This document shows, piece by piece, positions 1 through 8,260 of a stretch of DNA of 64,000 nucleotides. This DNA is from Pistricoccus aurantiacus. Lineage in GTDB: Bacteria; Pseudomonadota; Gammaproteobacteria; Pseudomonadales; Halomonadaceae. Position 1 is the first letter of the stretch, and every line of letters begins with the position of its first letter. The notes beneath the pieces are model-generated. The model was not told where the DNA came from and made no database searches. It saw only the letters and a list, made by a program, of their open reading frames with translations. The translations under genes and the position numbers were made by a program. Location of the stretch: NCBI RefSeq assembly GCF_042682565.1, contig NZ_JBHUIC010000005.1; one strand, written 5' to 3'.

Positions 1-375
1 GAGCCTTTCGAGCGCTTCGCGACGCTGTTGAACGATGGGCTAGCGCCTATGGTCAGGGCCTTGGCAGCCCTTTCCGGCACCTCGCCCCGCGTCTTCTGGA
101 GCAACGCCGGCAACACCTTCGAGACTCTCACCAGCCAACTGCATCGGCATCCCGCCGCGGAGCAGGATGCTGGCGCTCCCGCCCGACAGCTGCTGGAGCG
201 GCGCATTCTGCCCGGTGGTCGCCGCAATCCTCTTTATCGACCGGTAAGTTATGTCGAGCAGTCGGACGGCTCGTGCAAGCGGGTACGCCGGCTGTGCTGC
301 ATTCGTTACCTGATTCCGGAACTCGACTACTGCGGCAACTGCCCGCTGCTAAAGCCTTCAGCAAGAAACATTTGA
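1..375 (+). CDS. fhuF: Siderophore ferric-iron reductase FhuF, C-terminal part
   Basis: The reading frame is open from base 1, so the gene begins upstream of the window and only about 124 C-terminal codons are present. FhuF-type reductases release iron from ferric siderophores in the cytoplasm and carry a 2Fe-2S cluster at the extreme C-terminus. Here the tail shows the expected cysteine pattern, CCIRYLIPELDYCGNCPLL, a Cys-Cys pair followed by Cys-x2-Cys. The gene fits the fhuCDB uptake genes found about 4 kb downstream. A near-consensus Fur box follows the stop codon and belongs to the next gene. Confidence 0.85.
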   Translation, partial: EPFERFATLLNDGLAPMVRALAALSGTSPRVFWSNAGNTFETLTSQLHRHPAAEQDAGAPARQLLERRILPGGRRNPLYRPVSYVEQSDGSCKRVRRLCCIRYLIPELDYCGNCPLLKPSARNI

Positions 376-394
376 CAAGAAGCGGCCGTCTTAC

Positions 395-413
395 GATAAT
401 GATAATTAATCTC
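395..413 (+). promoter_or_regulatory. Fur box upstream of the small gene at 432
   Basis: GATAATGATAATTAATCTC matches the 19-bp Fur consensus GATAATGATAATCATTATC at about 16 of 19 positions, with the first twelve exact. It sits in the 56-bp gap after fhuF and ends 18 bp before the ATG at 432, where Fur-Fe(II) would block transcription of that gene. Confidence 0.75.
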
Positions 414-431
414 ATCAAAGACGCTGCCGTC

Positions 432-830
432 ATGAATTCGGAACACTCTCGGCTCTATTACAGCTGCATTTTCCTGCATGTCTCCTTCCAGGCCGTACTC
501 GGCACGGTGGAGAGTTCGTCCAAGGGCGAAGACACCCCCTGCTGGCTCGATGCTCGGCTGCTCGAGATGCTTTCCGGCGAACTGCAGCGCTGCCGTGGGG
601 ACGCGGCACCCTGGCCCGAGGTCTGCCAAGCGCTGGATACCGCCACCTATCACTGCGGCCTGCTGATGGCCCAGTGTCCCGCCGCGGTCAACCGCCAACT
701 GTGCCGCCATCACCTCGAAGCGATCATGGTGCCGCTCAAGGAAGCCTCAAAGCGACTGTCGAACAAGGCAGGCCCGGCCGCCTCCCATCGTTCCGCGGGT
801 CAGCGCCTGCGCGGCTGGCTGGGCTGGTAA
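432..830 (+). CDS. Small cysteine-containing protein of unknown function, probably Fur-regulated
   Basis: This 132-residue protein belongs to no family I recognise. It is rich in Cys and His (for example YYSC, TPCW, QRC, TYHCG, QCP, LCRHH) and ends in a basic tail rich in Ser, Arg and Gly. No signal peptide is clear; residues 8-26 are mildly hydrophobic. An in-frame ATG at 399 lies inside the Fur box, so 432 is the better start, although its ribosome binding site is weak. The Fur box directly upstream and fhuF just before it suggest a role in iron starvation. That role is inference. Confidence 0.6.
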   Translation: MNSEHSRLYYSCIFLHVSFQAVLGTVESSSKGEDTPCWLDARLLEMLSGELQRCRGDAAPWPEVCQALDTATYHCGLLMAQCPAAVNRQLCRHHLEAIMVPLKEASKRLSNKAGPAASHRSAGQRLRGWLGW

Positions 831-948
831 GCCGTTCTGTTTGACCCATCCTTGGATAATCGTTGATGTCCGCCTACCCAACCCGACACTTCATGCCGGA
901 TTGAAACGCAACTATTTGCCTCTGACGCCGAACCTCCGCAATATACAC

Positions 949-958
949 ACATGCATGT
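949..958. promoter_or_regulatory. Palindrome upstream of vapBC, candidate autoregulatory operator
   Basis: ACATGCATGT is a perfect 10-bp palindrome lying 21 bp before the vapB start, next to a TATACA-like -10 element. Antitoxin-toxin complexes of the VapBC class usually repress their own promoter through palindromes in this position. Binding here is inferred. Confidence 0.4.
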
Positions 959-979
959 ATTTACATGAGGGAGGCATTC

Positions 980-1234
980 ATGGGCACTTTGATCAGTCGG
1001 GTATTCAATAATGGCAACAGCCAGGCGGTGCGTATTCCGGCGGATTTCCGGTTGGATGCGGATCAAGTGGAAATCACTCGCACCGCGGACGGCGACCTGC
1101 TTATCCATCCGCTGCGCAAGCGTCGCGGCGATGCCATCCAGGATACACTGAACGCCTTCGACGAGGAGTTCGCCACCCTGCTCGAGGAAGACCGTACTCA
1201 CCAGCCGGTCATGCAGGATCGCGAGTCATTATGA
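980..1234 (+). CDS. vapB: VapB-type antitoxin (AbrB/SpoVT fold)
   Basis: An 84-residue DNA-binding antitoxin that would neutralise the toxin encoded next to it. The N-terminus shows the swapped-hairpin AbrB pattern of VapB proteins, with VFNNGNSQAVRIPADF followed by a beta-rich stretch. The C-terminal half (LNAFDEEFATLLEED) is acidic and would wrap the toxin. I chose the ATG at 980 rather than 965 because GGGAGG lies 5 bases before it. The stop overlaps the toxin start by 4 bases, so the two are translationally coupled. Confidence 0.85.
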   Translation: MGTLISRVFNNGNSQAVRIPADFRLDADQVEITRTADGDLLIHPLRKRRGDAIQDTLNAFDEEFATLLEEDRTHQPVMQDRESL

Positions 1235-1656
1235 TCCCGCACAAGGGCTACATGCTTGATACCAACATCCTGATCTATCTGATCAAGAACAAGCCCTCTG
1301 CCGTTGCCGAGCGCATCAATGCCCTGGACGACAAGACGCCTCTGTGCATGTCATTCATCACTTATGCGGAGTTGCTCAAGGGCGCCGAACGCAGTACGAA
1401 ATCCGCCCGGGTAATTCGTCAACTCGAGGATCTGGTGCGCTATATCCCCGTGCGCTGGCAGGTGACTCGGACATTTTGCGAACACTACGCTCGCCAGAGC
1501 ACGCGGCTACAGCAGGCGGACACCCCTATCGGTGCCAACGATCTATGGATTGCCTGTCATGCGCTGTCGGAAGACATGACCCTCGTGACTCACAACACCC
1601 GGGAGTTTTGCCGCATCGAGGCGCTGAAACTGGAAGGCTGGACAGAAAGAAGCTAG
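1231..1656 (+). CDS. vapC: VapC-type PIN-domain ribonuclease toxin
   Basis: A 141-residue PIN-domain toxin. The acidic metal-binding residues of the family are visible: Asp in MLDTNILIYL near the start, Glu in TYAELLKG, and Asp in GANDLWIA about two thirds along. VapC toxins cleave tRNA or rRNA; this protein's target cannot be read from the sequence. The start overlaps the vapB stop in an ATGA arrangement. The pair interrupts an iron-related region, as mobile toxin-antitoxin pairs often do. Confidence 0.88.
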   Translation: MIPHKGYMLDTNILIYLIKNKPSAVAERINALDDKTPLCMSFITYAELLKGAERSTKSARVIRQLEDLVRYIPVRWQVTRTFCEHYARQSTRLQQADTPIGANDLWIACHALSEDMTLVTHNTREFCRIEALKLEGWTERS

Positions 1657-1720
1657 AGGAAGGGTTGGTTCGGGGCAAGAACAGGACCGGGACCACAGAT
1701 AGACCCCGGCCCCCCAGGAA

Positions 1721-2332
1721 TCAGCTTACGGCAACCTGATAACGGCGCTCGACCTCTTCCCAGTCGATGACGTTATAGAAGGCTTCGATATAGTCCGGGC
1801 GCTTGTTCTGATACTTCAGATAGTAGGCGTGCTCCCAGACGTCCAGCCCCAGCACCGGGGTGTTGCCGTGCATCAGCGGGCTATCCTGGTTCAGGGTGTT
1901 CTCCACCACCAGGGATTTCTTGGGCGTGACGCTCAGCCAGGCCCAGCCGCTGCCGAAACGACCCAGGGCCGCCTTGGTGAAGCTTTCCTTGAAGGCGTCG
2001 AAGCCGCCCAGTTCGCTGTCGATGGCCTTCGCCACCTGGCCTTGAGGCTGGCCGCCGCCCTGAGCGGACATCATCTTCCAGAACATGGAATGGTTGGAAT
2101 GGCCGCCGCCATTGTTGATCACCGCCTGGCGCTTGTCCTCGGGCACCTGGTCGAGATCGCTGATCAGCTCGTCCACCGGCTTGTCCTCGAGACCGGTGCC
2201 TTCCAGAGCGCCGTTGAGGTTGTTGACGTAGGTCTGATGATGCCGCGAATGGTGGATCTCCATGGTCATCGCATCGATGTTGGGTTCCAGGGCATCGTAG
2301 GCGTAGGGAAGATCGGGTAGTGAATGTGGCAT
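1721..2332 (-). CDS. sodA: Superoxide dismutase, manganese type
   Basis: A 203-residue Fe/Mn superoxide dismutase that converts superoxide to hydrogen peroxide and oxygen. The metal ligands are recognisable: His in the N-terminal HHSRHHQTYVNNLN stretch, His in GGGHSNHSMFW, and Asp and His in DVWEHAYYLKYQNKRPDY. The Gly-rich GGGH segment and the NQDSPL segment are typical of Mn rather than Fe enzymes. No signal peptide is present, so it is cytoplasmic. It lies downstream of the siderophore exporter on the same strand, about 170 bp away. Confidence 0.92.
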   Translation of the reverse strand: MPHSLPDLPYAYDALEPNIDAMTMEIHHSRHHQTYVNNLNGALEGTGLEDKPVDELISDLDQVPEDKRQAVINNGGGHSNHSMFWKMMSAQGGGQPQGQVAKAIDSELGGFDAFKESFTKAALGRFGSGWAWLSVTPKKSLVVENTLNQDSPLMHGNTPVLGLDVWEHAYYLKYQNKRPDYIEAFYNVIDWEEVERRYQVAVS

Positions 2333-2498
2333 GATGCATCACCTTTTGAATCAGGGGTAAGTTGACATTCCATGTCATGAACGTTGTTGCCGATGCATGA
2401 CATGGCAGCGGGTTCACACAACAATAAAAATCATCCTCATCTTAGCCCCTCCGGCCGGCTATCATCAAATCCTTGGCCTTGCCGGGTGTTCGGCTCCG

Positions 2499-4295
2499 TC
2501 AGATCAGCGGCATAGCCGTCTCGAGGGCGCCGGTCTGCACCCGCCACTGGGCCGCGTAGCGTCCATTCCGTTCCAGCAGCGTTTCATGGCTGCCGCGCTC
2601 CACGACTCGCCCCGCGTGAATCACCACAATCTCGTCCGCCTGCACGATGGTCGACAGCCGGTGGGCGATCACGATCACCGTACGACCACGGGCGATGCGC
2701 GACAGGGAGCGCTGGATGGCCGCCTCGGTTTCGTTGTCCACGGCGCTGGTGGCCTCGTCGAGCACCAGGATCGGCGGGTCCTTGAGCAGCGCCCGGGCCA
2801 ATGACAGCCGCTGGCGCTGGCCACCGGAGAGGCGCACGCCGCGCTCGCCGACCAGGGTATCGAGGCCGTTCGGCAGCGCCTGAATGAAGTCCCAGGCCTC
2901 CGCCGTCCTCGCCGCCTCGATGATGGCCGCCTGCGGGGCGTCCGGCTTTCCATAGGCGATATTGTCTCGCACGCTGCCTTCGAACAGGTAGACCTCCTGG
3001 CTGACCAGGCCGATGGCCCCGCGCAGCGAGTTCAGGCTGAGCGTATCGATCCGCTGATCGTCGATGCGGATTTGCCCGGCGTCCGAGTCGTGGAAGCGCA
3101 GCAGCAGCTTGATCAGGGTCGACTTGCCGGAGCCGGTCGCTCCCACCAGAGCCAGGGTATGACCCGCCGGCACCTCGAGATCGATCCCCTCGATACCGGC
3201 GCCGCCCGCCGCATAGCGAAAGCTCAGGTTCTCGAAGGTCACCGTCCCGCGCACCGGCTGGATCAATGACGTTTCGGCGTTGTCGCGTACCCGGATCGGC
3301 GTCGCCAGCAGATCGAGAATGCGTCGGGTGCTGGCCATGGCGCGCTCGAACAGATCGATGACCTGAGCCAGACCGGTCAGCGGCCACAGCAGACGCTGGG
3401 TGAGGAACACCAGCACGCCGTAGGCGCCGACGTTGAGATCCCCCCGCAGCGCCATCATGCCGCCCACCATGAAAGTCGCCAGGAAGCCGGCGAGAATGGC
3501 CATGCGGATGATCGGAATAAAGGCGGAACTAAGACGAATCGCCCGAGCGTTGGCCTCGACGTAGGCTTCGCTGGCGGCGCGCAGTCGCTCCGCCTCGCGA
3601 TGCTCCGCGGTGAAACTCTTGATGGTGGCGATGCCGGCAATATTGTTGGAAAGCCGGCTGGCCAGCTCGCCGACCCGTTCGCGCACCTCGCCGTAAAGCG
3701 GCCCGGCCTTGCGCTGGAAGTAGAAGGCGCCCCAGACGATCAGCGGAATCGGCGTGAAGGCCAGCAGCGCGATCAGCGGCGAGAGCACGAAGAATACCGC
3801 CCCCACGGCCACCACCGTCACGCCCACCTGGATCATGGCGTTGGCGCCGCCGTCGAGGAAGCGTTCGAGCTGGTTGACGTCGTCGTTCATGGTCGCCACC
3901 AGTTGCCCGGAGCTTCGCGACTCGAAGAAGCCCATGTCCAGTCGCTGCACGTGCTCGTAGGCATCCTGGCGCAGGTCCGCCTGCAGCCGCTGGGCCAGAT
4001 TGCGCCACAGAATCTGGTAGAGGTATTCGAACAGCGACTCCCCGGCCCAGATGAAGAAGGTCAGCACCCCGAGCACCAGAATCTGCTCCCTCGCCGTGGT
4101 GAAACCCAGCCCGGCGACGAAGCTGTCCTCCTGGTTGACCACCACGTCGATGGCCACCCCGATCAAAATCTCCGGAGCGATATCGAACAGCTTGTTGACG
4201 ATCGAGCAGGTGGCGGCGGCGGCGATCCGACGACGATAGCCCCTGGCATAGCGCAGCAGGCGTACCAGGGCGTGAAAACTCTGATTGGATGACAT
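2499..4295 (-). CDS. ABC exporter, fused permease-ATPase, probably siderophore or lipid type
   Basis: A 598-residue half-transporter. Residues 1-330 form a six-helix exporter membrane domain and 345-590 an ATPase domain with Walker A GATGSGKST, signature LSGGQRQR, Walker B ILVLDEATSAVD and a switch His in IVIAHRLST. Homodimers of this architecture export lipids, drugs or siderophores. Divergent orientation from fhuC, the Fur box between them and the TonB-receptor tail just upstream favour a siderophore role, but substrate is inference. The start has no good ribosome binding site; it lies 6 bp after the receptor remnant, so translation may once have been coupled to that receptor gene. Confidence 0.85.
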   Translation of the reverse strand: MSSNQSFHALVRLLRYARGYRRRIAAAATCSIVNKLFDIAPEILIGVAIDVVVNQEDSFVAGLGFTTAREQILVLGVLTFFIWAGESLFEYLYQILWRNLAQRLQADLRQDAYEHVQRLDMGFFESRSSGQLVATMNDDVNQLERFLDGGANAMIQVGVTVVAVGAVFFVLSPLIALLAFTPIPLIVWGAFYFQRKAGPLYGEVRERVGELASRLSNNIAGIATIKSFTAEHREAERLRAASEAYVEANARAIRLSSAFIPIIRMAILAGFLATFMVGGMMALRGDLNVGAYGVLVFLTQRLLWPLTGLAQVIDLFERAMASTRRILDLLATPIRVRDNAETSLIQPVRGTVTFENLSFRYAAGGAGIEGIDLEVPAGHTLALVGATGSGKSTLIKLLLRFHDSDAGQIRIDDQRIDTLSLNSLRGAIGLVSQEVYLFEGSVRDNIAYGKPDAPQAAIIEAARTAEAWDFIQALPNGLDTLVGERGVRLSGGQRQRLSLARALLKDPPILVLDEATSAVDNETEAAIQRSLSRIARGRTVIVIAHRLSTIVQADEIVVIHAGRVVERGSHETLLERNGRYAAQWRVQTGALETAMPLI

Positions 4296-4301
4296 CAGGG
4301 A

Positions 4302-4379
4302 TTACCAGCGATAGCTCAGACTACCGATCACGCTACGGGATTCGCCCTGGTAGCACCAGTAGCCGCAGCTGCGCGTTAC
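4302..4379 (-). pseudogene. C-terminal remnant of a TonB-dependent siderophore receptor
   Basis: On the minus strand, the last 25 codons and stop of a TonB-dependent outer-membrane receptor remain. They end in YQGESRSVIGSLSYRW-stop, preceded by a two-cysteine segment (SCGYWC). Ferrichrome-class receptors end in just this way: a Cys pair, a YGE-R-V motif, and a last beta strand finishing in YRW. No receptor sequence continues upstream; the frame runs into the Fur box of fhuC. The gene for the outer-membrane partner of FhuBCD was therefore probably lost by deletion, leaving only its tail before the exporter. Confidence 0.7.
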
Positions 4380-4390
4380 CACCAATGATT

Positions 4391-4409
4391 GATATTGATA
4401 AACATTCTT
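4391..4409 (+). promoter_or_regulatory. Fur box before fhuCDB
   Basis: GATATTGATAAACATTCTT agrees with the Fur consensus at about 15 of 19 positions. It sits 74 bp before the fhuC start in the divergent gap with the ABC exporter, so it could control either or both. Confidence 0.65.
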
Positions 4410-4482
4410 GTTTAGCTTATCGTTCTTCGGCGAGACTTTCTTCGACATCCCCGCGTTCGCTCAATCTGCTGCGGAGTCCACC

Positions 4483-5250
4483 ATGTTCAACGTCAACGCC
4501 GCGTCCTTCGCGATCGACGACAAGCGGATATTGCATCCCGTGGATCTCGCCTTCTCCCAGGGCAGGCTGTACGGCCTGATCGGCCACAACGGTTCCGGCA
4601 AGTCGACCCTGCTCAAGCTGCTTGCCCGTCAGCAGCCCGTCAGCCAGGGGGATATCGAATTCGACGGCAAGCCGCTTTCCCGCTGGGGCAAGCGGGAATT
4701 CGCCCGTCAGGTGGCCTATCTGCCGCAGCATCTCCCCGCCACGGAAAACCTCACCGGCCGCGAACTGATCGATTTCGGCCGCTACCCCTGGCGTGGCCTG
4801 CTGGGGCGCAAGAGCGCGGAAGACAGGCGTCAGATCGAGCGAGCCATGGCGCTGACTCACACCGAGTCCTTCGCCGATCGGCTGGTGGACACGCTTTCCG
4901 GCGGCGAGCGCCAGCGGGTATGGCTGGCCATGCTGCTGGCCCAAGGCAGCCGTTTCCTGCTGCTGGACGAACCTCTGGCGGCGCTGGATATCGCTCACCA
5001 GATCGAGGTGCTGAGCCTGGTCAAGAACCTCTCCCAAGAGCTCGACCTGGGGGTGATCATCGTGATGCACGACATCAATCTCGCCGCCCGCTACTGCGAT
5101 CATCTGGTCGCCCTGCACAGCGGCAAGCTGCTGGAACAGGGAGCGCCGGAGCGCATCATGCGCCCCGCCACCCTGCAGTCCATCTACGGCATCGCCATGC
5201 AGATTCTCGCCTCGCCCCAAAGCCGTCATCCGATCGCTGTCGTGAACTGA
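4483..5250 (+). CDS. fhuC: Iron(III)-hydroxamate ABC transporter, ATP-binding protein FhuC
   Basis: A 255-residue ATPase driving ferric-siderophore uptake through FhuB. It carries Walker A GHNGSGKST, signature LSGGERQR, Walker B FLLLDEPLAALD and switch His in VIIVMHDIN. I placed the start at the ATG 4483 because the protein then begins directly with the family's first beta strand; an upstream TTG at 4408 would overlap the Fur box. It is followed after 2 bases by fhuD and then by fhuB, giving the order CDB seen in classical fhu operons. Iron control is indicated by the upstream Fur box. Confidence 0.9.
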   Translation: MFNVNAASFAIDDKRILHPVDLAFSQGRLYGLIGHNGSGKSTLLKLLARQQPVSQGDIEFDGKPLSRWGKREFARQVAYLPQHLPATENLTGRELIDFGRYPWRGLLGRKSAEDRRQIERAMALTHTESFADRLVDTLSGGERQRVWLAMLLAQGSRFLLLDEPLAALDIAHQIEVLSLVKNLSQELDLGVIIVMHDINLAARYCDHLVALHSGKLLEQGAPERIMRPATLQSIYGIAMQILASPQSRHPIAVVN

Positions 5251-5252
5251 GC

Positions 5253-6140
5253 ATGGCCTGCGCTCGTATCCTTTTCCCGCTGCGCCTGGGGCTGGCGTGG
5301 CTGGTATTCCTGACGCTGCTGTGCAGCGGCCCGGCCTTGGCGAAGCCGCGTATCGCCACCCTGGACTGGGCCCTGGCGGAGACCCTGCTGGGCATCGGCG
5401 TCACGCCCCTGGCCATGGCCAGTCCGAGCATCTACAACGTCTGGGTGGGGGAGCCGCGAGCACCGCAGGGCGTGCAGGATATCGGCCTGCGCAACCAGCC
5501 AAATCTGGAGCAGCTGGCGGCGCTCGAACCGGACGCCATCCTCATGTCGCCGCGCTTCAGTTCGCTTGAGCCGCAGCTTTCACGAGTCGCCCCGGTGCAT
5601 CAGCTCGGCCTCTACAATACCGAGCAGGACGTCTGGCCGGCGCTGCTGACGCTGACTCGTCGGCTAGGTGAGATCAGCAATTCTTCTCGATCGGCGGAGA
5701 CCCTGATCGACAATACCCGGGCGCTATTCGCTACCTGGCGAAAACGTCTGGCGCCCTACCGGGATACGCCGCTGCTGATCGTGCAGTTCAGTGACGATCG
5801 CCATCTGCGGGTCTTCGGCGATCATGGTCTCTTTCAGGTAGCCCTCGACAGGCTGGGGCTGACCAACGCCTGGCAGGGCGACACCAACGCCTACGGCTTC
5901 GCGGTGATCGACCTGGAGGAGCTGGCGACAATCGAGGCCCACATCGTCATCGTCGAGCCCCTGCCGGCGGGGGTAGAGACCGCCCTGGCCCATAGCGGCC
6001 TGTGGCAGCGGCTGATTGCCCGCAACCCGCATGGTGTCGACACCCTGCCGGAAACCTGGAGCTTCGGCGCTCTGCCCTCGCTGCAGCGTTTCACCCGTCT
6101 GCTGGGCCAGCTGCTGACGACGAGCCCGCGCGATGCCTGA
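5253..6140 (+). CDS. fhuD: Iron(III)-hydroxamate-binding periplasmic protein FhuD
   Basis: A 295-residue class III substrate-binding protein. Residues 1-29 form a signal peptide ending near GPALA; the mature part begins KPRIATLDWALAETLLGIGVTPLA, the usual FhuD opening. Conserved FhuD features include the segment around LEQLAALEPDAILMSPRFSS and the long connecting helix. It would deliver ferric hydroxamates to FhuB from the periplasm. It starts 2 bases after fhuC and overlaps fhuB by 8 bases. Confidence 0.9.
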   Translation: MACARILFPLRLGLAWLVFLTLLCSGPALAKPRIATLDWALAETLLGIGVTPLAMASPSIYNVWVGEPRAPQGVQDIGLRNQPNLEQLAALEPDAILMSPRFSSLEPQLSRVAPVHQLGLYNTEQDVWPALLTLTRRLGEISNSSRSAETLIDNTRALFATWRKRLAPYRDTPLLIVQFSDDRHLRVFGDHGLFQVALDRLGLTNAWQGDTNAYGFAVIDLEELATIEAHIVIVEPLPAGVETALAHSGLWQRLIARNPHGVDTLPETWSFGALPSLQRFTRLLGQLLTTSPRDA

Positions 6141-8139
6141 CGTCACCCTGCCTTATACCCGGCGACGCGGCCTGCTGACTCGTCTCGGTCCGCCGGGAAT
6201 CTGCCTGTTGCTGGCGTTGGTTCTGGCAGCGCTGATCGCGCGAACTTTCGCCACCGAAGGGCTGGAGCTCTCCCTGGCGGCGCTGTTTTCCCCCGGCGAT
6301 ACTCTGAGTCAGACGGTGCTGCATTACAGCTGGTGGCCGCGCCTTGTCATGGCGCTGCTGGCCGGGGCCGGCCTGTCCCTGGCCGGGGTACTGATGCAGC
6401 AGGTACTGCGCAATCCCCTGGCGTCGCCCACCACCCTGGGGATAACCCAGGGCGCCAGCCTGGCCTTGATGACGGCGACCCTGACGGCGCCGGGGCTGAT
6501 GGTCTGGGGCCGTGAGTGGGTCGCGCTGGGGGGTGGAATCGGCGCCATGGCGCTGGTATTCGCGCTGACCTGGAAACGGGATTTCGCCCCGGTGGTGGTG
6601 GTGCTGGCGGGGCTGGTGGTCAACCTGTACGCCGCCGCCCTGGGCGTCGTGCTGCTGCTTTTCTATCAGGAAGAGCTCAAGGGCATCCTGATCTGGGGCG
6701 CCGGTTCGCTTTCCCAGAACGACTGGAGCGGCACCGGCTTTCTACTGCCGCGACTGCTGGTCGGCATCGGCCTGGCCCTGCTGCTCAGTCGCGCCCTGAG
6801 GGTGCTGGAGCTCGACGATGCCAGCGCCGCGAGCCTCGGGGTCTCCCTGCGCTGGCTGCGCGTCGGCGGGCTGGGGGTGGCGATCTTCCTGACCGCCTGC
6901 GTGGTCAGCGCGGTGGGCGTCATCGGTTTCATCGGCCTGGCGGCGCCGGCCATCGTGCGGCTGGCCGGGGCGAGACGCCTGGTGCAGCGTCTCCTGTGGG
7001 GCAGCCTGCTGGGGGCGCTGATGCTGGCGATCACCGATCAGAGCGTGCAGCAGTTCACTCAAAACTTTCCGATGCTGATTCCCACCGGCGCCACCGCGGC
7101 GCTGCTCGGGGCCCCATTGCTGCTCTGGCTGCTGCCGCGACTGAAGTTGACCAGCGACCGCCCCGCCAGCCGCAGCGCCAGCATCGGCAAACGTCATCCC
7201 GCGCCTTGGCGCCTGGCGCTCATTCTGCTGGGAAGTATTGTTCTGGCGTCGCTTCTCGCCCTGCTGCTGGGTCATGGCGACCAGGGGTGGCAGTGGCTGT
7301 CCCCCGGCCAGTGGGACATCATCCAGTGGCGCCTGCCGCGTCTGCTGGCTGCCGCGGGAAGCGGCGTTCTGCTGGCCATCGCCGGCACGCTGATCCAGAG
7401 GCTCAGCGCCAACCCCATGGCAAGCCCGGAGGTGCTGGGCATCAGCGGCGGCGCCGCCATCGCCCTGATGATCACCATCTTCGTCAACCGCTCGCCGAGC
7501 CAGTGGACGCTTTTGGGCGTGGGCACCCTGGGGGCGGCGATCACGCTGCTGGCATTGATCCTGCTCAACCGGCGCAGCGGCTTCCTGCCGGAACGGCTGC
7601 TGCTCAGCGGGGTAGCCATCACCGCCCTGTTCGATGCGGTGCGCGCCGTTCTTCTCGCCGGCGGCGACCCTCGCGGCATCCAGGTACTGGCCTGGCTTTC
7701 CGGCTCGACCTACTACGTGGATCTGCCTACCGCCACGGTCATCATCCTGCTGGCGCTGCTGCTCGGCGCCGCCAGTCTGCCTTTTGCTCGCTGGCTGGAC
7801 ATCCTGCCTCTGGGCGCCGCCACCGCACGAGGGCTGGGCATTCACCTGACCCTGGCCAGGCTCGCGCTGCTGGGACTTGTCGCCCTGCTGACCGCCTGCG
7901 CCACCCTGGTGGTAGGCCCCTTGTCGTTTATCGGGCTGCTCGCGCCACACCTGGCTCGTTTACTGGGATTCGCTCGCGCGCGGCAGCATCTGGTGGGTGC
8001 CATGCTGGTGGGCGCGCTGCTGATGATTTCGGCGGATTGGATCGGCCGTCAGCTGCTGTTTCCCCAGGAAATTCCCGCCGGCCTCATGGCCTCGCTTATC
8101 GGCGGCGCCTACTTCCTGTGGAGCTTGAGGCGCTTGTAA
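6133..8139 (+). CDS. fhuB: Iron(III)-hydroxamate ABC transporter permease FhuB (double-length)
   Basis: A 668-residue inner-membrane permease made of two homologous FecCD-type halves of about ten helices each, as in E. coli FhuB. Each half contains the family signature: QVLRNPLASPTTLGITQGAS in the first and QRLSANPMASPEVLGISGGA in the second, each followed later by an IGFIGL or LSFIGL coupling segment. With FhuC and FhuD it completes the inner-membrane importer. No outer-membrane receptor is intact in the window, so uptake must rely on a receptor encoded elsewhere. Confidence 0.92.
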   Translation: MPDVTLPYTRRRGLLTRLGPPGICLLLALVLAALIARTFATEGLELSLAALFSPGDTLSQTVLHYSWWPRLVMALLAGAGLSLAGVLMQQVLRNPLASPTTLGITQGASLALMTATLTAPGLMVWGREWVALGGGIGAMALVFALTWKRDFAPVVVVLAGLVVNLYAAALGVVLLLFYQEELKGILIWGAGSLSQNDWSGTGFLLPRLLVGIGLALLLSRALRVLELDDASAASLGVSLRWLRVGGLGVAIFLTACVVSAVGVIGFIGLAAPAIVRLAGARRLVQRLLWGSLLGALMLAITDQSVQQFTQNFPMLIPTGATAALLGAPLLLWLLPRLKLTSDRPASRSASIGKRHPAPWRLALILLGSIVLASLLALLLGHGDQGWQWLSPGQWDIIQWRLPRLLAAAGSGVLLAIAGTLIQRLSANPMASPEVLGISGGAAIALMITIFVNRSPSQWTLLGVGTLGAAITLLALILLNRRSGFLPERLLLSGVAITALFDAVRAVLLAGGDPRGIQVLAWLSGSTYYVDLPTATVIILLALLLGAASLPFARWLDILPLGAATARGLGIHLTLARLALLGLVALLTACATLVVGPLSFIGLLAPHLARLLGFARARQHLVGAMLVGALLMISADWIGRQLLFPQEIPAGLMASLIGGAYFLWSLRRL

Positions 8140-8260
8140 AATTCTCGGCAAGCATCTCTGTAACGAACATTTACACCTTGAAATTTTTTGACTACCCCTC
8201 ATAGTTAAACAGGTGGCATAAAAAAAGCCACGCCTATGGAAGCGTTACAAGGAGTTCGAC

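Noticed and set aside
273..431. Upstream extension of the small gene at 432
   Set aside because: The extension overlaps the fhuF coding region in another frame and crosses the Fur box, so the ATG at 432 is more credible.
2423..2441. Possible Fur box upstream of sodA on the minus strand
   Set aside because: Only about 13 of 19 positions match the consensus, with a T-rich right half. Fur control of sodA is common, but this match is too weak to annotate.
8212..8235. GTGGC/GCCAC hairpin between fhuB and the PRC-barrel gene
   Set aside because: The stem is only five to six bases, the A run is inside the loop, and no T run follows, so I did not call it a terminator.
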